64,000 nucleotides of DNA from an uncultured Bacteroidota bacterium (lineage in GTDB: Bacteria > Bacteroidota > Bacteroidia > Bacteroidales > WCHB1-69). The translations under genes were made by a program, and so were the position numbers. The DNA lies in assembly GCA_902786595.1 (NCBI GenBank), contig CADADB010000001.1, positions 191,172 to 255,171 of the forward strand. The letters are read 5' to 3'. This document shows positions 24,628 to 32,435 of the stretch, piece by piece. Position 1 is the first letter of the stretch. Each line of letters begins with the position of its first letter. The notes under the pieces are model-generated. The model saw only the letters and a list, made by a program, of their open reading frames with translations. It was not told the DNA's origin and made no database searches.

Positions 24628-25488
24628 TTATTCGTTCACGATTTCCAACAGTTCGATGTCGAATTCCAGCGGAGAGTAGGGCGGGATTCCGCGGGTGCCC
24701 TCGCCGTAGGCCATATTGGAGGGGATGAGTACGGTCACCTTGTCGCCAACTTTCATTTCGGACACCACCGCATCCCAGCCGGGAATCACCTGACCGGCGC
24801 CCACTGTAAAGGTGAACGGTTCACCGCGTTCAACGGAACTGTCAAAGACGGTGCCATCGGTGAAACGACCCGTATAGTGGACCTTCACGGTCTGCAACGG
24901 TTCCACTTTGGCTCCATTGCCTTTCTTCACTGTTTTCAAATAAACGCCCGTGGGGGTCTGCTTCATGCCGGGATGTTTTTGCAGATATTGGTCGATTTCC
25001 TCCACCTCTTTCACTTTCCGGTCGTCCAGCTGGGCCTCGAATTCCGCTTTGGCTTTTTCGTAATCCGCTTTTTTCATCATTCCGTAGAGTTTTACGTCAA
25101 GATAGAGCGGATCTTCGCCGAATTCGTACTCCTGGGCGGGGTTCATCATCTTTTCGAAGAACTGTTTGCCGTCAAGGATAAAGGTGGCGCTGTCGCCCAC
25201 ATGCATCATGCGGATGGCCTCAAAAAGGTCGCCTTCGTAAAGGGAATCCATCAACATTTCATTCGGCATCATGGGGATGAGCAAGGAGTCGCCGGCACGC
25301 AACGACATCAGAACACCCACCAAATCGCCGGTCTTGGGCTGGTCGGCTGTGTCATTCTGTTCATGGAACTGATAATATAAACCGGAAGAGTGCTTTTTGA
25401 ATCCTTTGTATTTGCTACAAGCTCCGAGAGAGAATAAAAGGGTTACAGCAAGCCCGAACAGGGCTAATTTCGTTACATTTTTCTTCAT
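24628..25488 (-). CDS. FKBP-type peptidyl-prolyl isomerase lipoprotein
   Basis: A 286-residue lipoprotein (LFSLGACS, Cys24). The C-terminal domain (about 170-284) is a complete FKBP: VHYTGRFTDGTVFDSS, VIPGWDAVVSEMKVGDKV, IPSNMAYGEG, PYSPLEFDIELL. The N-terminal domain (about 30-140) is a degenerate FKBP-like fold. It should catalyse proline isomerisation in folding of envelope proteins. It is the last gene of the run nrnA-GldI-like-FKBP-FKBP, all on the minus strand. Confidence 0.88.
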   Translation of the reverse strand: MKKNVTKLALFGLAVTLLFSLGACSKYKGFKKHSSGLYYQFHEQNDTADQPKTGDLVGVLMSLRAGDSLLIPMMPNEMLMDSLYEGDLFEAIRMMHVGDSATFILDGKQFFEKMMNPAQEYEFGEDPLYLDVKLYGMMKKADYEKAKAEFEAQLDDRKVKEVEEIDQYLQKHPGMKQTPTGVYLKTVKKGNGAKVEPLQTVKVHYTGRFTDGTVFDSSVERGEPFTFTVGAGQVIPGWDAVVSEMKVGDKVTVLIPSNMAYGEGTRGIPPYSPLEFDIELLEIVNE

Positions 25489-25526
25489 TTTCTTGTTTTT
25501 CTCTGATGAATATTATTAATTGATTT

Positions 25527-26381
25527 TTATTTTATAATTTTCAGTAATTCAATGTCATACACGACTGGAGTGTATGGCGGGATTTGGAAGACCTCGTTCC
25601 CCTTGTCTCCGAAAGCGAGCGATGAGGGAAAAACAACCGTCACCTGGTCCCCCACGCACATATTCTGCACCATGGCATCGACGCCGCGTGAGATTTGGTC
25701 TTTCCCTACCTCGAAACTGATGGGATGTTCGGGGTCGGTACTGTTGTCAAACACGGAATTGTCCAACCGGCGGCCACGCAGCAACACTTGAACGGTTTGA
25801 TTCTTTTCTGCTTTCGGTCCGTCCCCTTTCTTGTTCCAAGTGCAATACAGCCCGCTGGTTTTAGTATCGATGCGGTATTCGGCCACATAATCCAGAATCA
25901 AGGAGTCCTCAATGTGCCGAATCAATTTCTTTTGTTCCTGATAGCGTTCTTCGGCTTTCTCCAGGTCTTGTTTAGGCATGATTTTCAGTAGCTTAAGATC
26001 AACAAAGATGGGGGATTTCCCATAAGGATACTCTCCCATGCCTAAAAATTCCTCATAGAACTGCGGGCCGTCGAAAATAAAGGTGGCACTGTCACCCAAG
26101 TGCATGTCGCGAAGGGCGCAATAGATGTCGCCCTTGTAGAGCTCGTCAATCAACATGTTGTTCTGAGTCATGGGGGAGATGACGGTGTCTTTTGTGTGAA
26201 TCCCCATGTTGACCACCACAAAGTCGCCAGTCTGCGGTTGCCCATTTTTCTCATTGCAGCTGAAATAGTGGTAGTAATACCCCGAAGAGTCATGCTTGAA
26301 GCCGCTGTATTTATGGCATGAGACAGCGGTCAGGCAGATCAAGATTGATAGAGCAGACAGTGTTAAGAGTTTGTTTTTCAT
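25527..26381 (-). CDS. FKBP-like lipoprotein, divergent second copy
   Basis: A 284-residue lipoprotein (LTAVSC, Cys22) with the same two-domain layout as the downstream neighbour. Its C-terminal FKBP is more divergent (VQVLLRGRRLDNSVFDNS, PISFEVGKDQISRGVDAMVQ, FPSSLAFGDKG); the Trp of the classic VIPGW pocket is absent (ISRGVD), so it may be a chaperone more than an isomerase. It starts 4 bp after the GldI-like gene stops and is separated by 38 bp from the next FKBP gene. Probably a tandem duplicate. Confidence 0.83.
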   Translation of the reverse strand: MKNKLLTLSALSILICLTAVSCHKYSGFKHDSSGYYYHYFSCNEKNGQPQTGDFVVVNMGIHTKDTVISPMTQNNMLIDELYKGDIYCALRDMHLGDSATFIFDGPQFYEEFLGMGEYPYGKSPIFVDLKLLKIMPKQDLEKAEERYQEQKKLIRHIEDSLILDYVAEYRIDTKTSGLYCTWNKKGDGPKAEKNQTVQVLLRGRRLDNSVFDNSTDPEHPISFEVGKDQISRGVDAMVQNMCVGDQVTVVFPSSLAFGDKGNEVFQIPPYTPVVYDIELLKIIK

Positions 26382-26385
26382 CGTT

Positions 26386-26994
26386 TTAATTATATGGGTT
26401 AGGGATAAAAGCGTTTGTTGAAGGATTGTTGGCGTTTTCCAAAAGTTTGATTTCCATCATGATAGGTTGGAGGCCGCTGATGCGGTTGCCGTCGCCGGCC
26501 ACGCCGTAAGCCAGATAGGAGGGGATGACCAGTCGTGCCTTTGCGCCCGGCCGCAACAGTTGAACCGCCTCGTGCAGTGCGTCAATCTCTTCAGAGCGGT
26601 TCACCACGAAGTGCTTCTCCCCGAGACTGTCGGAACTGTAGATCATCTCGCCGGAAAGCAGGAACGTGCGGTATTCCATGTTCACGGGGTCGTTTTCCTT
26701 GTACTGCTCGCCATTTCCCGGCTCCAGGATTTCGATGTACAGACCCGTGGGCGTGCGTTGCATGTCCCATCCGTAACGTTTCAAGAACATCTGCATCTCC
26801 TCGTTCTCACGGCGCATGATGTTCTTGTTGCCCTCCACGTAAGGATCAGCTTTCTCCGTTGTTTCCCCCTCTGCCGACACCACCACGCTGCCCGTGGCAT
26901 CATGCCGGTGGCAGGAGAGTTGCGCGCTGGCGAGGAACGCCAGAAACGCCAAGAACCAGAATCTGCGGGTTTTCGTGTTAAGCTTGTTGCGCAT
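26386..26994 (-). CDS. GldI-like FKBP peptidyl-prolyl isomerase lipoprotein
   Basis: A 202-residue lipoprotein (ASAQLSC, Cys28) with a single FKBP-like domain (about 80-190; PTGLYIEILEPGNGEQY, IDALHEAVQLLRPGAKA, IPSYLAYGVAGDGN, LQPIMMEIKLL). It resembles GldI, which is needed for gliding motility and type IX-related protein folding in flavobacteria, and it is next to nrnA as gldI often is. It overlaps the 3' end of nrnA by 17 bp. The role here is probably envelope protein folding; gliding is not implied. Confidence 0.78.
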   Translation of the reverse strand: MRNKLNTKTRRFWFLAFLAFLASAQLSCHRHDATGSVVVSAEGETTEKADPYVEGNKNIMRRENEEMQMFLKRYGWDMQRTPTGLYIEILEPGNGEQYKENDPVNMEYRTFLLSGEMIYSSDSLGEKHFVVNRSEEIDALHEAVQLLRPGAKARLVIPSYLAYGVAGDGNRISGLQPIMMEIKLLENANNPSTNAFIPNPYN

Positions 26995-27991
26995 TTTCCC
27001 TTACCGCGTTTTCAAAGTGAGCAATGGCATCTTCCATGGAGCCATGATAAAAGGCACCGGCGGCGTTGGCGTGTCCGCCGCCTTCAAAGTATTTGCGGGC
27101 AAAAAGGTTGACATCCACAATCCCTTTCGATCGGAAAGAGACCCGGATCCGGTTGTCGCGCTCCGTGAAGAAGGCCGTGAAGTGCACAATGCCCATGGAT
27201 AGGCCGTAGTTGACAAACCCTTCCGTGTCGCCGATTTGGAAACCGTTGTCTGTCAGGTCTTTCTTGGTCAGATACATGTAGGAGGCGCCGAATTCCGGCA
27301 TCACCACCATGCGCTGAGACAAGGCCAGTCCCAACAGTTTCATGCGGCTCTCAGTGTAGTTGTCATATACTTTACGGTGAATTTCCTCCCCGTTGATGCC
27401 GGACTCGATAAGTTTGCGCAACACGGAGTAGGAGTCGGGAAAATCGCAGGTGTAAGACATGGAACCCGTGTCGGTGATGATTCCCACATACAGGCATTCC
27501 GCAATCGCTTTGGAGATTCTTTTTTGAGGTGTAAGATATTGATACAGAAAATTATATACCAATTCGGAGGCAGAGGTGGTAAGATGAGTGGAGTACATGA
27601 CATCGCATTTGATGTCGGGCTGCACATGATGGTCAATCAGCACTTTGAAATGGGTGGACTTGGAAATCGCATTCTGAAGGTCTTGGCCGGCGCGGTGCGG
27701 AGCGTTCATGTCAACCACGAAGAGCATGTCGGCGTCACGGATGCGTTTTCGCGCCTCCACGAGGTTTTCCTGCGCCACGAGTATTTGGTCAGCCCCGGGC
27801 ATCCATTGCAGGAAATTCGGGAACGGATTGGGTGAGATGACAGAGGCATCATATCCTTCGTCCTTGAAATAGTGGTATAAGGCCAGAGCACTGCCCAAAG
27901 CATCCCCGTCGGGATTGAAATGGAAGACAATGGCGATGGTCTTTGTCTCTTTCAGCGCCGCCTGAATTTTCTGTATATCCTGTTCTTCCAA
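26978..27991 (-). CDS. nrnA: DHH-family oligoribonuclease/pAp phosphatase NrnA
   Basis: A 337-residue DHH/DHHA1 protein: FNPDGDALGSALAL, VVDMNAP, LIDHHVQPD (the DHH triad), GIITDTGSM, and the C-terminal GGGHANAAGA of DHHA1. NrnA degrades short RNA oligonucleotides and 3'-phosphoadenosine 5'-phosphate. The start is a TTG at 27991; no in-frame ATG lies between it and the -7 element 20 bp upstream. First gene of a four-gene transcript with the FKBP lipoproteins. Confidence 0.92.
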   Translation of the reverse strand: MEEQDIQKIQAALKETKTIAIVFHFNPDGDALGSALALYHYFKDEGYDASVISPNPFPNFLQWMPGADQILVAQENLVEARKRIRDADMLFVVDMNAPHRAGQDLQNAISKSTHFKVLIDHHVQPDIKCDVMYSTHLTTSASELVYNFLYQYLTPQKRISKAIAECLYVGIITDTGSMSYTCDFPDSYSVLRKLIESGINGEEIHRKVYDNYTESRMKLLGLALSQRMVVMPEFGASYMYLTKKDLTDNGFQIGDTEGFVNYGLSMGIVHFTAFFTERDNRIRVSFRSKGIVDVNLFARKYFEGGGHANAAGAFYHGSMEDAIAHFENAVRENAQQA

Positions 27992-28010
27992 TGTATCAGA
28001 TTTTGAGGGT

Positions 28011-28019
28011 GCAAAGATA
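28011..28019 (-). promoter_or_regulatory. Promoter -7 element of the nrnA transcript
   Basis: TATCTTTGC on the minus strand, 19 bp before the TTG start; it limits how far upstream nrnA can begin. Confidence 0.65.
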
Positions 28020-28034
28020 GTAAAAATATTGTCA

Positions 28035-28080
28035 TGTTTGGATTATAGCTTTTGGCTTTTAGCTATTGGCTTTTGGCTAT
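28035..28080. repeat. Degenerate heptamer repeat
   Basis: Six units related to TTTTGGC/TATTGGC after the SDR gene. Confidence 0.75.
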
Positions 28081-28082
28081 CG

Positions 28083-28853
28083 TTAAAGTTCCCGTTTTAC
28101 GACGCGGGAGAGCAGGTGTATGCGCCATCGTTCGGGAATGATTTTGGTCAGAAAGTAGCTGAGCGGGTTGAGGATAATCTGCCGTTTGCCGCGGAGCATC
28201 CCGTCGATATATTTGCGGGCGATGTCGGAGGTGGATTTCAGGGTGGCGCGGCCGAAAAAGCCCTGTTTAGCGATGCGGGCACTCACTTCCGTGTTGGTGG
28301 CCATCGCGCCGGGTGCGGCAAGCGTGACCGACACTCCCGTGCCTTTCAGCTCCTCGCGCAAACTTTTCGAGAAGGCATGGACGTATGCTTTGGATGCAGG
28401 ATATACCGTCTTGTAGGCGGTGGCGGTGAATCCTGCCATACTGCCGACATTTAAGATGTGGGCGGGTGTGTTTTGTTGCAGATTTTGGAGCAGGGACTTT
28501 GTCAAAATGGTGGTGCACAGAATGTTGAGGTGGAGAATTCGCAGCAGGTAGTCCATGTCGGCGGTTTTGATGGCGCGACTGCCGCCCGTGCCCACGTTGT
28601 TGACGAGGATACTTATTGGGTATTCTTCCGCGATGGATTCCGCCCATTCCCGCACCGCCTTCTCGTCCGATAGGTCCACGATAAACGACTGGCAGTCAAC
28701 GGAATATTTGTTGACAATTTCTTCGCGCACGGCATGAACGGCATCAGTGGAGCTGACCAATAGGGTGGGGTAACCCCGCCGCGCCAACTCAAATGCAAGC
28801 TCCCGGCCCAAACCTTTGCTGGCTCCTGTAATTATGGCATATTTGTTGTTCAT
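28083..28853 (-). CDS. Short-chain dehydrogenase paired with a ceramide-synthase-like gene
   Basis: A 256-residue classical SDR: TGASKGLG at 9-16, NNVGTGG near 90, catalytic YPASK near 150. The C-terminal 30 residues are hydrophobic/basic (SYFLTKIIPERWRIHLLSR), as in membrane-associated steroid/ketosphinganine-type SDRs. Its start overlaps the stop of the upstream GNAT gene (ATGA), so the pair is translationally coupled. With the SPT-linked SDR it is one of two candidate lipid ketoreductases; the exact substrate is unknown. Confidence 0.82.
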   Translation of the reverse strand: MNNKYAIITGASKGLGRELAFELARRGYPTLLVSSTDAVHAVREEIVNKYSVDCQSFIVDLSDEKAVREWAESIAEEYPISILVNNVGTGGSRAIKTADMDYLLRILHLNILCTTILTKSLLQNLQQNTPAHILNVGSMAGFTATAYKTVYPASKAYVHAFSKSLREELKGTGVSVTLAAPGAMATNTEVSARIAKQGFFGRATLKSTSDIARKYIDGMLRGKRQIILNPLSYFLTKIIPERWRIHLLSRVVKREL

Positions 28854-29971
28854 TTTTCAATTCTTTTCCGATAGCACCTCCTTCTTGCAATCACCTCCGA
28901 ATCGTATTTCTGCCAGATGCGGGCGGCGATGTTGTCTTCGAGTTGCTGCGAGGTGTAAGCGTATTCGAAGCCGTGGCGCAGGAAGGCCTCGTGGAGCTGT
29001 TTGTGGTAAATAGCGTGGATGCCGGTGTGCGCGTATTCGGGCAGTACGCCCGTGAGCAGCAAATCGACGTTTTTGTTCTTGCGGAGCGCGTGCAGAATAT
29101 GGAGCGCCCCAAATGGCCACATCTTCCCGTTGGCTTTCTTGAACGCTTCGTTCAGCGAAGGTATGCTCATGGCGATGCCTACCAGCTGACCGTTGTCATC
29201 TTCCAAAAAGGAAACCAAATCCAAAATCCCGACGGAGAGGTTTTCGTCAATAATCCAGGTCATCTCCTCATGGGTGAGCGGGATGAAGTTGAAAATGTCG
29301 TGGTAGCTTTCGTTTAGGACCTCCAGAAAGGCGTAGCCGTCCCTTTTCAATTGCTCCTTGTCCTTGATTTCGCGCAGATGCACGTGATATTTCTTGCCTA
29401 AAAGGTCGGCCATGCGGGAAATCCGTTCGGAAACGGGCGTCACTTTTACCTTGTACTGGATGTAGTCCACTTCTTTTTCGAAGCCCATAAGATCCATGTA
29501 CTCAGGATAATAGGGGAAGTTGTAATCTGCACCTAGAGAGGTGATGTGGTCGAATCCATCCACGAGCATGGCCTGTTTCTCCATGTTGGAGTATCGCGAA
29601 GGACCGCAGATTTCCTCCAGACCTTGCGACTTTCCCCATTCTTCCACCGTCTGGAACAGCTTTTTAGCCACTTCGGGGTCTTCAATGACATCGAACCAGG
29701 CGAAGCGGATGCGTTTCTGTCCTTTGATTTCGTTGCACCTGTGGTTGATGATGCCCGCGATGCGCCCGACGATTTTGCCGTCGCGAAGGGCGAGCCACAT
29801 CCGTAAGTCGCAGAATGCCAGAGCCGGATGCTTGGTTAGCAGCTTCTCCTCGCCCTTGTCCAACGCAGGCACGTAATAAGGACAGTTTTTATACAGTTTC
29901 CGGGGAAATTGTATAAACTTCTTCAAGTCCTCACTGTTTTTAACTTCTTTTATTTCAATAGTTTGTGCCAT
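28850..29971 (-). CDS. Second GNAT-fold protein, paralogue of the ceramide-synthase-like protein
   Basis: A 373-residue paralogue of the protein at 10782-11897: the same N-terminal pattern (FPRKLYKNCPYYVPAL, VGRIAGIINHR, RFAWFDVIEDPEVAKKLF) and C-terminal GNAT-like part (LLTGVLPEYAHTGIHAIYHK, QLEDNIAARIW). Both paralogues sit with an SDR gene, here coupled by ATGA. An acyltransferase with a different amine or acyl preference is inferred. Own promoter at 29994-30002. Confidence 0.75.
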   Translation of the reverse strand: MAQTIEIKEVKNSEDLKKFIQFPRKLYKNCPYYVPALDKGEEKLLTKHPALAFCDLRMWLALRDGKIVGRIAGIINHRCNEIKGQKRIRFAWFDVIEDPEVAKKLFQTVEEWGKSQGLEEICGPSRYSNMEKQAMLVDGFDHITSLGADYNFPYYPEYMDLMGFEKEVDYIQYKVKVTPVSERISRMADLLGKKYHVHLREIKDKEQLKRDGYAFLEVLNESYHDIFNFIPLTHEEMTWIIDENLSVGILDLVSFLEDDNGQLVGIAMSIPSLNEAFKKANGKMWPFGALHILHALRKNKNVDLLLTGVLPEYAHTGIHAIYHKQLHEAFLRHGFEYAYTSQQLEDNIAARIWQKYDSEVIARRRCYRKRIEK

Positions 29972-29993
29972 AATCGGAAGTTTGAATCAGCGA

Positions 29994-30002
29994 GCAAAGA
30001 TA
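29994..30002 (-). promoter_or_regulatory. Promoter -7 element of the second GNAT-SDR pair
   Basis: TATCTTTGC on the minus strand, 22 bp before the start codon. Confidence 0.65.
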
Positions 30003-30012
30003 CTAATTTTTG

Positions 30013-30120
30013 TGAATAGTGAATAGTGATTTGTTTTTATTGTTGTCCGCAAAAGTCATAGTCTTAAGTCTTTGTTTAAGTTTATGTCAATTCACTAATC
30101 ACAAATCACAAATCACAAAA
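30013..30120. repeat. Short heptamer repeats between divergent genes
   Basis: GTGAATA units at about 30013-30034, AGTCTTA-like units near 30060, and CACAAAT units at about 30092-30119 lie in the gap between the two divergent genes. No gene is seen here. Confidence 0.65.
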
Positions 30121-30125
30121 AAATG

Positions 30126-30134
30126 TATTTTTGC
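30126..30134 (+). promoter_or_regulatory. Promoter -7 element of the cytidylate-kinase-like gene
   Basis: TATTTTTGC, 30 bp before the chosen start; it lies inside the longer frame that begins at 30123. Confidence 0.65.
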
Positions 30135-30164
30135 CCCCATCAATTGAAATTAGCAACAAAAGAT

Positions 30165-30800
30165 ATGGAAAACCCCAAATTCATCATCACCATCAACCGT
30201 GAATTCGGCTCCGGAGGCCATGAAATAGCCCTGAAGCTCAGCGAACTGCTCGACGTGAAGCTCTATGACAAAACGTTCCTCGCTACCATTCGCGAAAAAT
30301 TCAACCTTACCGAAGAGGAAGCGGAGAAAATCAAAGCGGAGAAAACCAACTGGTGGTCCGAGTTCTGCCGTTTCTACCAACAGTTCGGTATTGCTACTAC
30401 TTACACTCAACAGCCCTTTGAGGTGACTTCCCAACAGCTCTACTATGCAGAAGCCAAGGCCCTGCGCGATCTTGCCGAGCATGAGTCCTGCATCGTGGTC
30501 GGTCGTTCTGGCTTCCATGTTTTCAAGGACACCCCCGACACTATCAAAATCTTCCTCATCGCCGATATGGAGCATCGTGTGAAGCGCATTATGGAAAAGT
30601 ACAAAGTCGATGAAAAGGAGGCGCGCAAACTGATTGATGACATTGACAAGGCCCGTGAGAATTACACGAAGACCTTCGCCGGGAAATCCCGCTACGACGC
30701 CCGCAACTACGATCTCGTCATCAATGTCACCCCCTTCACCACCGACCAGGTGGCGCAGTTCCTCGCCTATAACCTCCGGCTGAAATATAAGACAAAGTAG
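30165..30800 (+). CDS. Cytidylate kinase-like family protein
   Basis: A 211-residue P-loop protein of the cytidylate-kinase-like family. Its N-terminal motif NREFGSGGHEIALKLSELL matches that family; VVGRSGFHVF and the LID-like RVKRIMEKYKVDEKEARKLI segment (typical YxVDExEAxKxI) follow. These proteins probably phosphorylate a nucleotide or small molecule; the substrate is unknown. The start at 30165 was chosen because the promoter overlaps the earlier ATG. A membrane protein gene with its own promoter follows. Confidence 0.82.
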   Translation: MENPKFIITINREFGSGGHEIALKLSELLDVKLYDKTFLATIREKFNLTEEEAEKIKAEKTNWWSEFCRFYQQFGIATTYTQQPFEVTSQQLYYAEAKALRDLAEHESCIVVGRSGFHVFKDTPDTIKIFLIADMEHRVKRIMEKYKVDEKEARKLIDDIDKARENYTKTFAGKSRYDARNYDLVINVTPFTTDQVAQFLAYNLRLKYKTK

Positions 30801-30871
30801 AAACGATTTGCACATTGTTAGCAGATTTTTATCCTTTTGCGTTTTCTTTTCATTCAATTCACAAAAAAATG

Positions 30872-30880
30872 TATTTTTGC
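30872..30880 (+). promoter_or_regulatory. Promoter -7 element of the DUF975-like gene
   Basis: TATTTTTGC, 32 bp before the chosen start; it excludes the longer start at 30808. Confidence 0.65.
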
Positions 30881-30912
30881 CCCATAATTATTCACCAAAA
30901 AATCGAAACATT

Positions 30913-31695
30913 ATGGGAAAAATCAACGATTTAAAAGACCAGGCCTTGGCCACGCTGAGAGGCAAATGGGGCTCATTCATCGGCCTCACGTTCATCTTCA
31001 TCCTGCTGTATGGAATTGTCCAATTTCTGGCACAATGCGGCACCATATTCCAAGGCAGCTCATTCACCACCTTGGCTGTCGTGTTCCTGATAATCGGAGG
31101 GATACTGGGTCTCCTTATGCTTCCCATGCAGTACGGCTATTACGTTGCCTATCTGAACTCCTCTCGCCAGGACTTGCCGGCAGACATCGGCGACCTGTTC
31201 TGCGGCTACAAGCGCTTCGGGCACGTCATCGGCACGTTGTTGCTGATGTCTATTCTCATCTTCGCCGTCGCATTGCCCTGTGTCATGTTAGCTGTCATAG
31301 CGGGTGTTGGCTTTGCAAACGGCTCTGTTAGCTACGCATGGCTGATCTGCCTGATGGTTCTGATGATGATACCCGTCTGCATCTTCGCCCTCGCCTATTC
31401 GATGGTGCCGTACCTTCTCCATGACGACAAGGAGCTATTTGCCGGAGATATTCTTCGCAAAAGCCGCATGATGATGCGTGGTCACAAATGGGAACTCTTC
31501 CTGCTGGAGCTCAGCTTCATCGGCTGGATGCTGTTGGGTGTTTTGACCTTGTTTATCGGCTATTTGTGGCTGATCCCCTATATGCAGATGACCGTCACCA
31601 AATTCTACGAGCAACTCCGCGCGGAATACGAGAGCGTTGGCGAAGAGGAAATGCCGGTACAAGAGGAAGCTTTGCCTGTAGAAGATAACGAATAA
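30913..31695 (+). CDS. DUF975-like multi-pass membrane protein
   Basis: A 260-residue inner-membrane protein with about five to six hydrophobic helices. It opens with a short amphipathic stretch (MGKINDLKDQALATLRGKW), common in the DUF975 group, and has the YSMVPYLLHDDKELFAGDILRKSR segment between helices that the group conserves. The C-terminus is acidic (GEEEMPVQEEALP). Function unknown. A strong terminator follows the gene. Confidence 0.75.
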   Translation: MGKINDLKDQALATLRGKWGSFIGLTFIFILLYGIVQFLAQCGTIFQGSSFTTLAVVFLIIGGILGLLMLPMQYGYYVAYLNSSRQDLPADIGDLFCGYKRFGHVIGTLLLMSILIFAVALPCVMLAVIAGVGFANGSVSYAWLICLMVLMMIPVCIFALAYSMVPYLLHDDKELFAGDILRKSRMMMRGHKWELFLLELSFIGWMLLGVLTLFIGYLWLIPYMQMTVTKFYEQLRAEYESVGEEEMPVQEEALPVEDNE

Positions 31696-31711
31696 TTTAC
31701 AGTAATAATCT

Positions 31712-31741
31712 AAAAAAGCGTGTTTCCAAACACGCTTTTTT
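31712..31741. terminator. Bidirectional intrinsic terminator
   Basis: Perfect stem AAAGCGTGTTT/AAACACGCTTT with flanking A and T runs, between two convergent genes. Confidence 0.92.
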
Positions 31742-31761
31742 AATATTGTTTCGTTATACTC

Positions 31762-32172
31762 TCACGCGCACACCGGCTTCGGTAGCATCATCGCGCAGTG
31801 GTCGATGATGTGGTTGGTGATTTCGAATCCTCTGTCACAGATTTTCTTATCCGTTGTACCGTCATAGCCCATATACAGATGGGTGACGTCGTATCCGTTA
31901 TTAACAAAACTCAGCAATTTCCCGTCCCGTTTTGCAACAGCATCACGATACTTTTCGATTGACGGACGACCTTTGCCCTTGCGCACCTGAAAGACCGTGT
32001 CAAGGGCAATCAAGCAACCTTTCCACAGAATATCCCCAGCGGTCCGGACATATTTGCTATCCATATAAGACTGTGTCTCAGGATTGTACTTGGCCTTTTG
32101 GATAACATCTTCGGCGTTGGCCACATATCTCCGGGCCTCTTCGATGGAATACGTGATTTTAGTGTCTTTCAT
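31762..32172 (-). CDS. Small helical protein, DUF5618-like
   Basis: A 136-residue, all-helical, soluble protein found in many Bacteroidota and annotated as DUF5618 from memory. Visible features are an N-terminal EEARRYVANAEDVI helix, a basic RKGKGRPSIEKYRDAVAKRDGK segment, and a C-terminal HIIDHCAMML helix. Its size and helix pattern are loosely like HEPN proteins, but no RxxxxH motif is clear. Own promoter; function unknown. Confidence 0.7.
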   Translation of the reverse strand: MKDTKITYSIEEARRYVANAEDVIQKAKYNPETQSYMDSKYVRTAGDILWKGCLIALDTVFQVRKGKGRPSIEKYRDAVAKRDGKLLSFVNNGYDVTHLYMGYDGTTDKKICDRGFEITNHIIDHCAMMLPKPVCA

Positions 32173-32198
32173 TTTATTTCAGGTTTGAATTTAACGCG

Positions 32199-32207
32199 GC
32201 AAAGATA
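32199..32207 (-). promoter_or_regulatory. Promoter -7 element of the DUF5618-like gene
   Basis: TATCTTTGC on the minus strand, 26 bp before the start codon. Confidence 0.65.
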
Positions 32208-32358
32208 CACTTTTTCTGATAAGCTTCGCCATTACATTAATATTATTTTGAATATTGATTTTTTAACAATTAACTAAATGTTTTCTGCACGAAAAGACAT
32301 GAAAGATGCACTCTGCATTCTGCATTGCGTTTCTAATGTCGCAATAACATGTCCCGTT

Positions 32359-32386
32359 GTAGAGACGCAATGCATTGCGTCTCTAC
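32359..32386. repeat. 28-bp palindrome, copy 6, alternative centre
   Basis: A perfect palindrome with arms GTAGAGACG/CGTCTCTAC as in copy 1 but with CAATGCATTG in the centre. Confidence 0.93.
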
Positions 32387-32407
32387 GGTTTACGATGCCA
32401 TGTCGTT

Positions 32408-32435
32408 GTAGAGACGTGCCATGGCGCGCCTCTAC
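32408..32435. repeat. 28-bp palindrome, copy 7, alternative centre
   Basis: Arms GTAGAGACG/CGCCTCTAC with centre TGCCATGGCG, 21 bp after copy 6. It contains the TAG stop (32432-32434, minus strand) of the DUF3857 gene. Confidence 0.9.
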
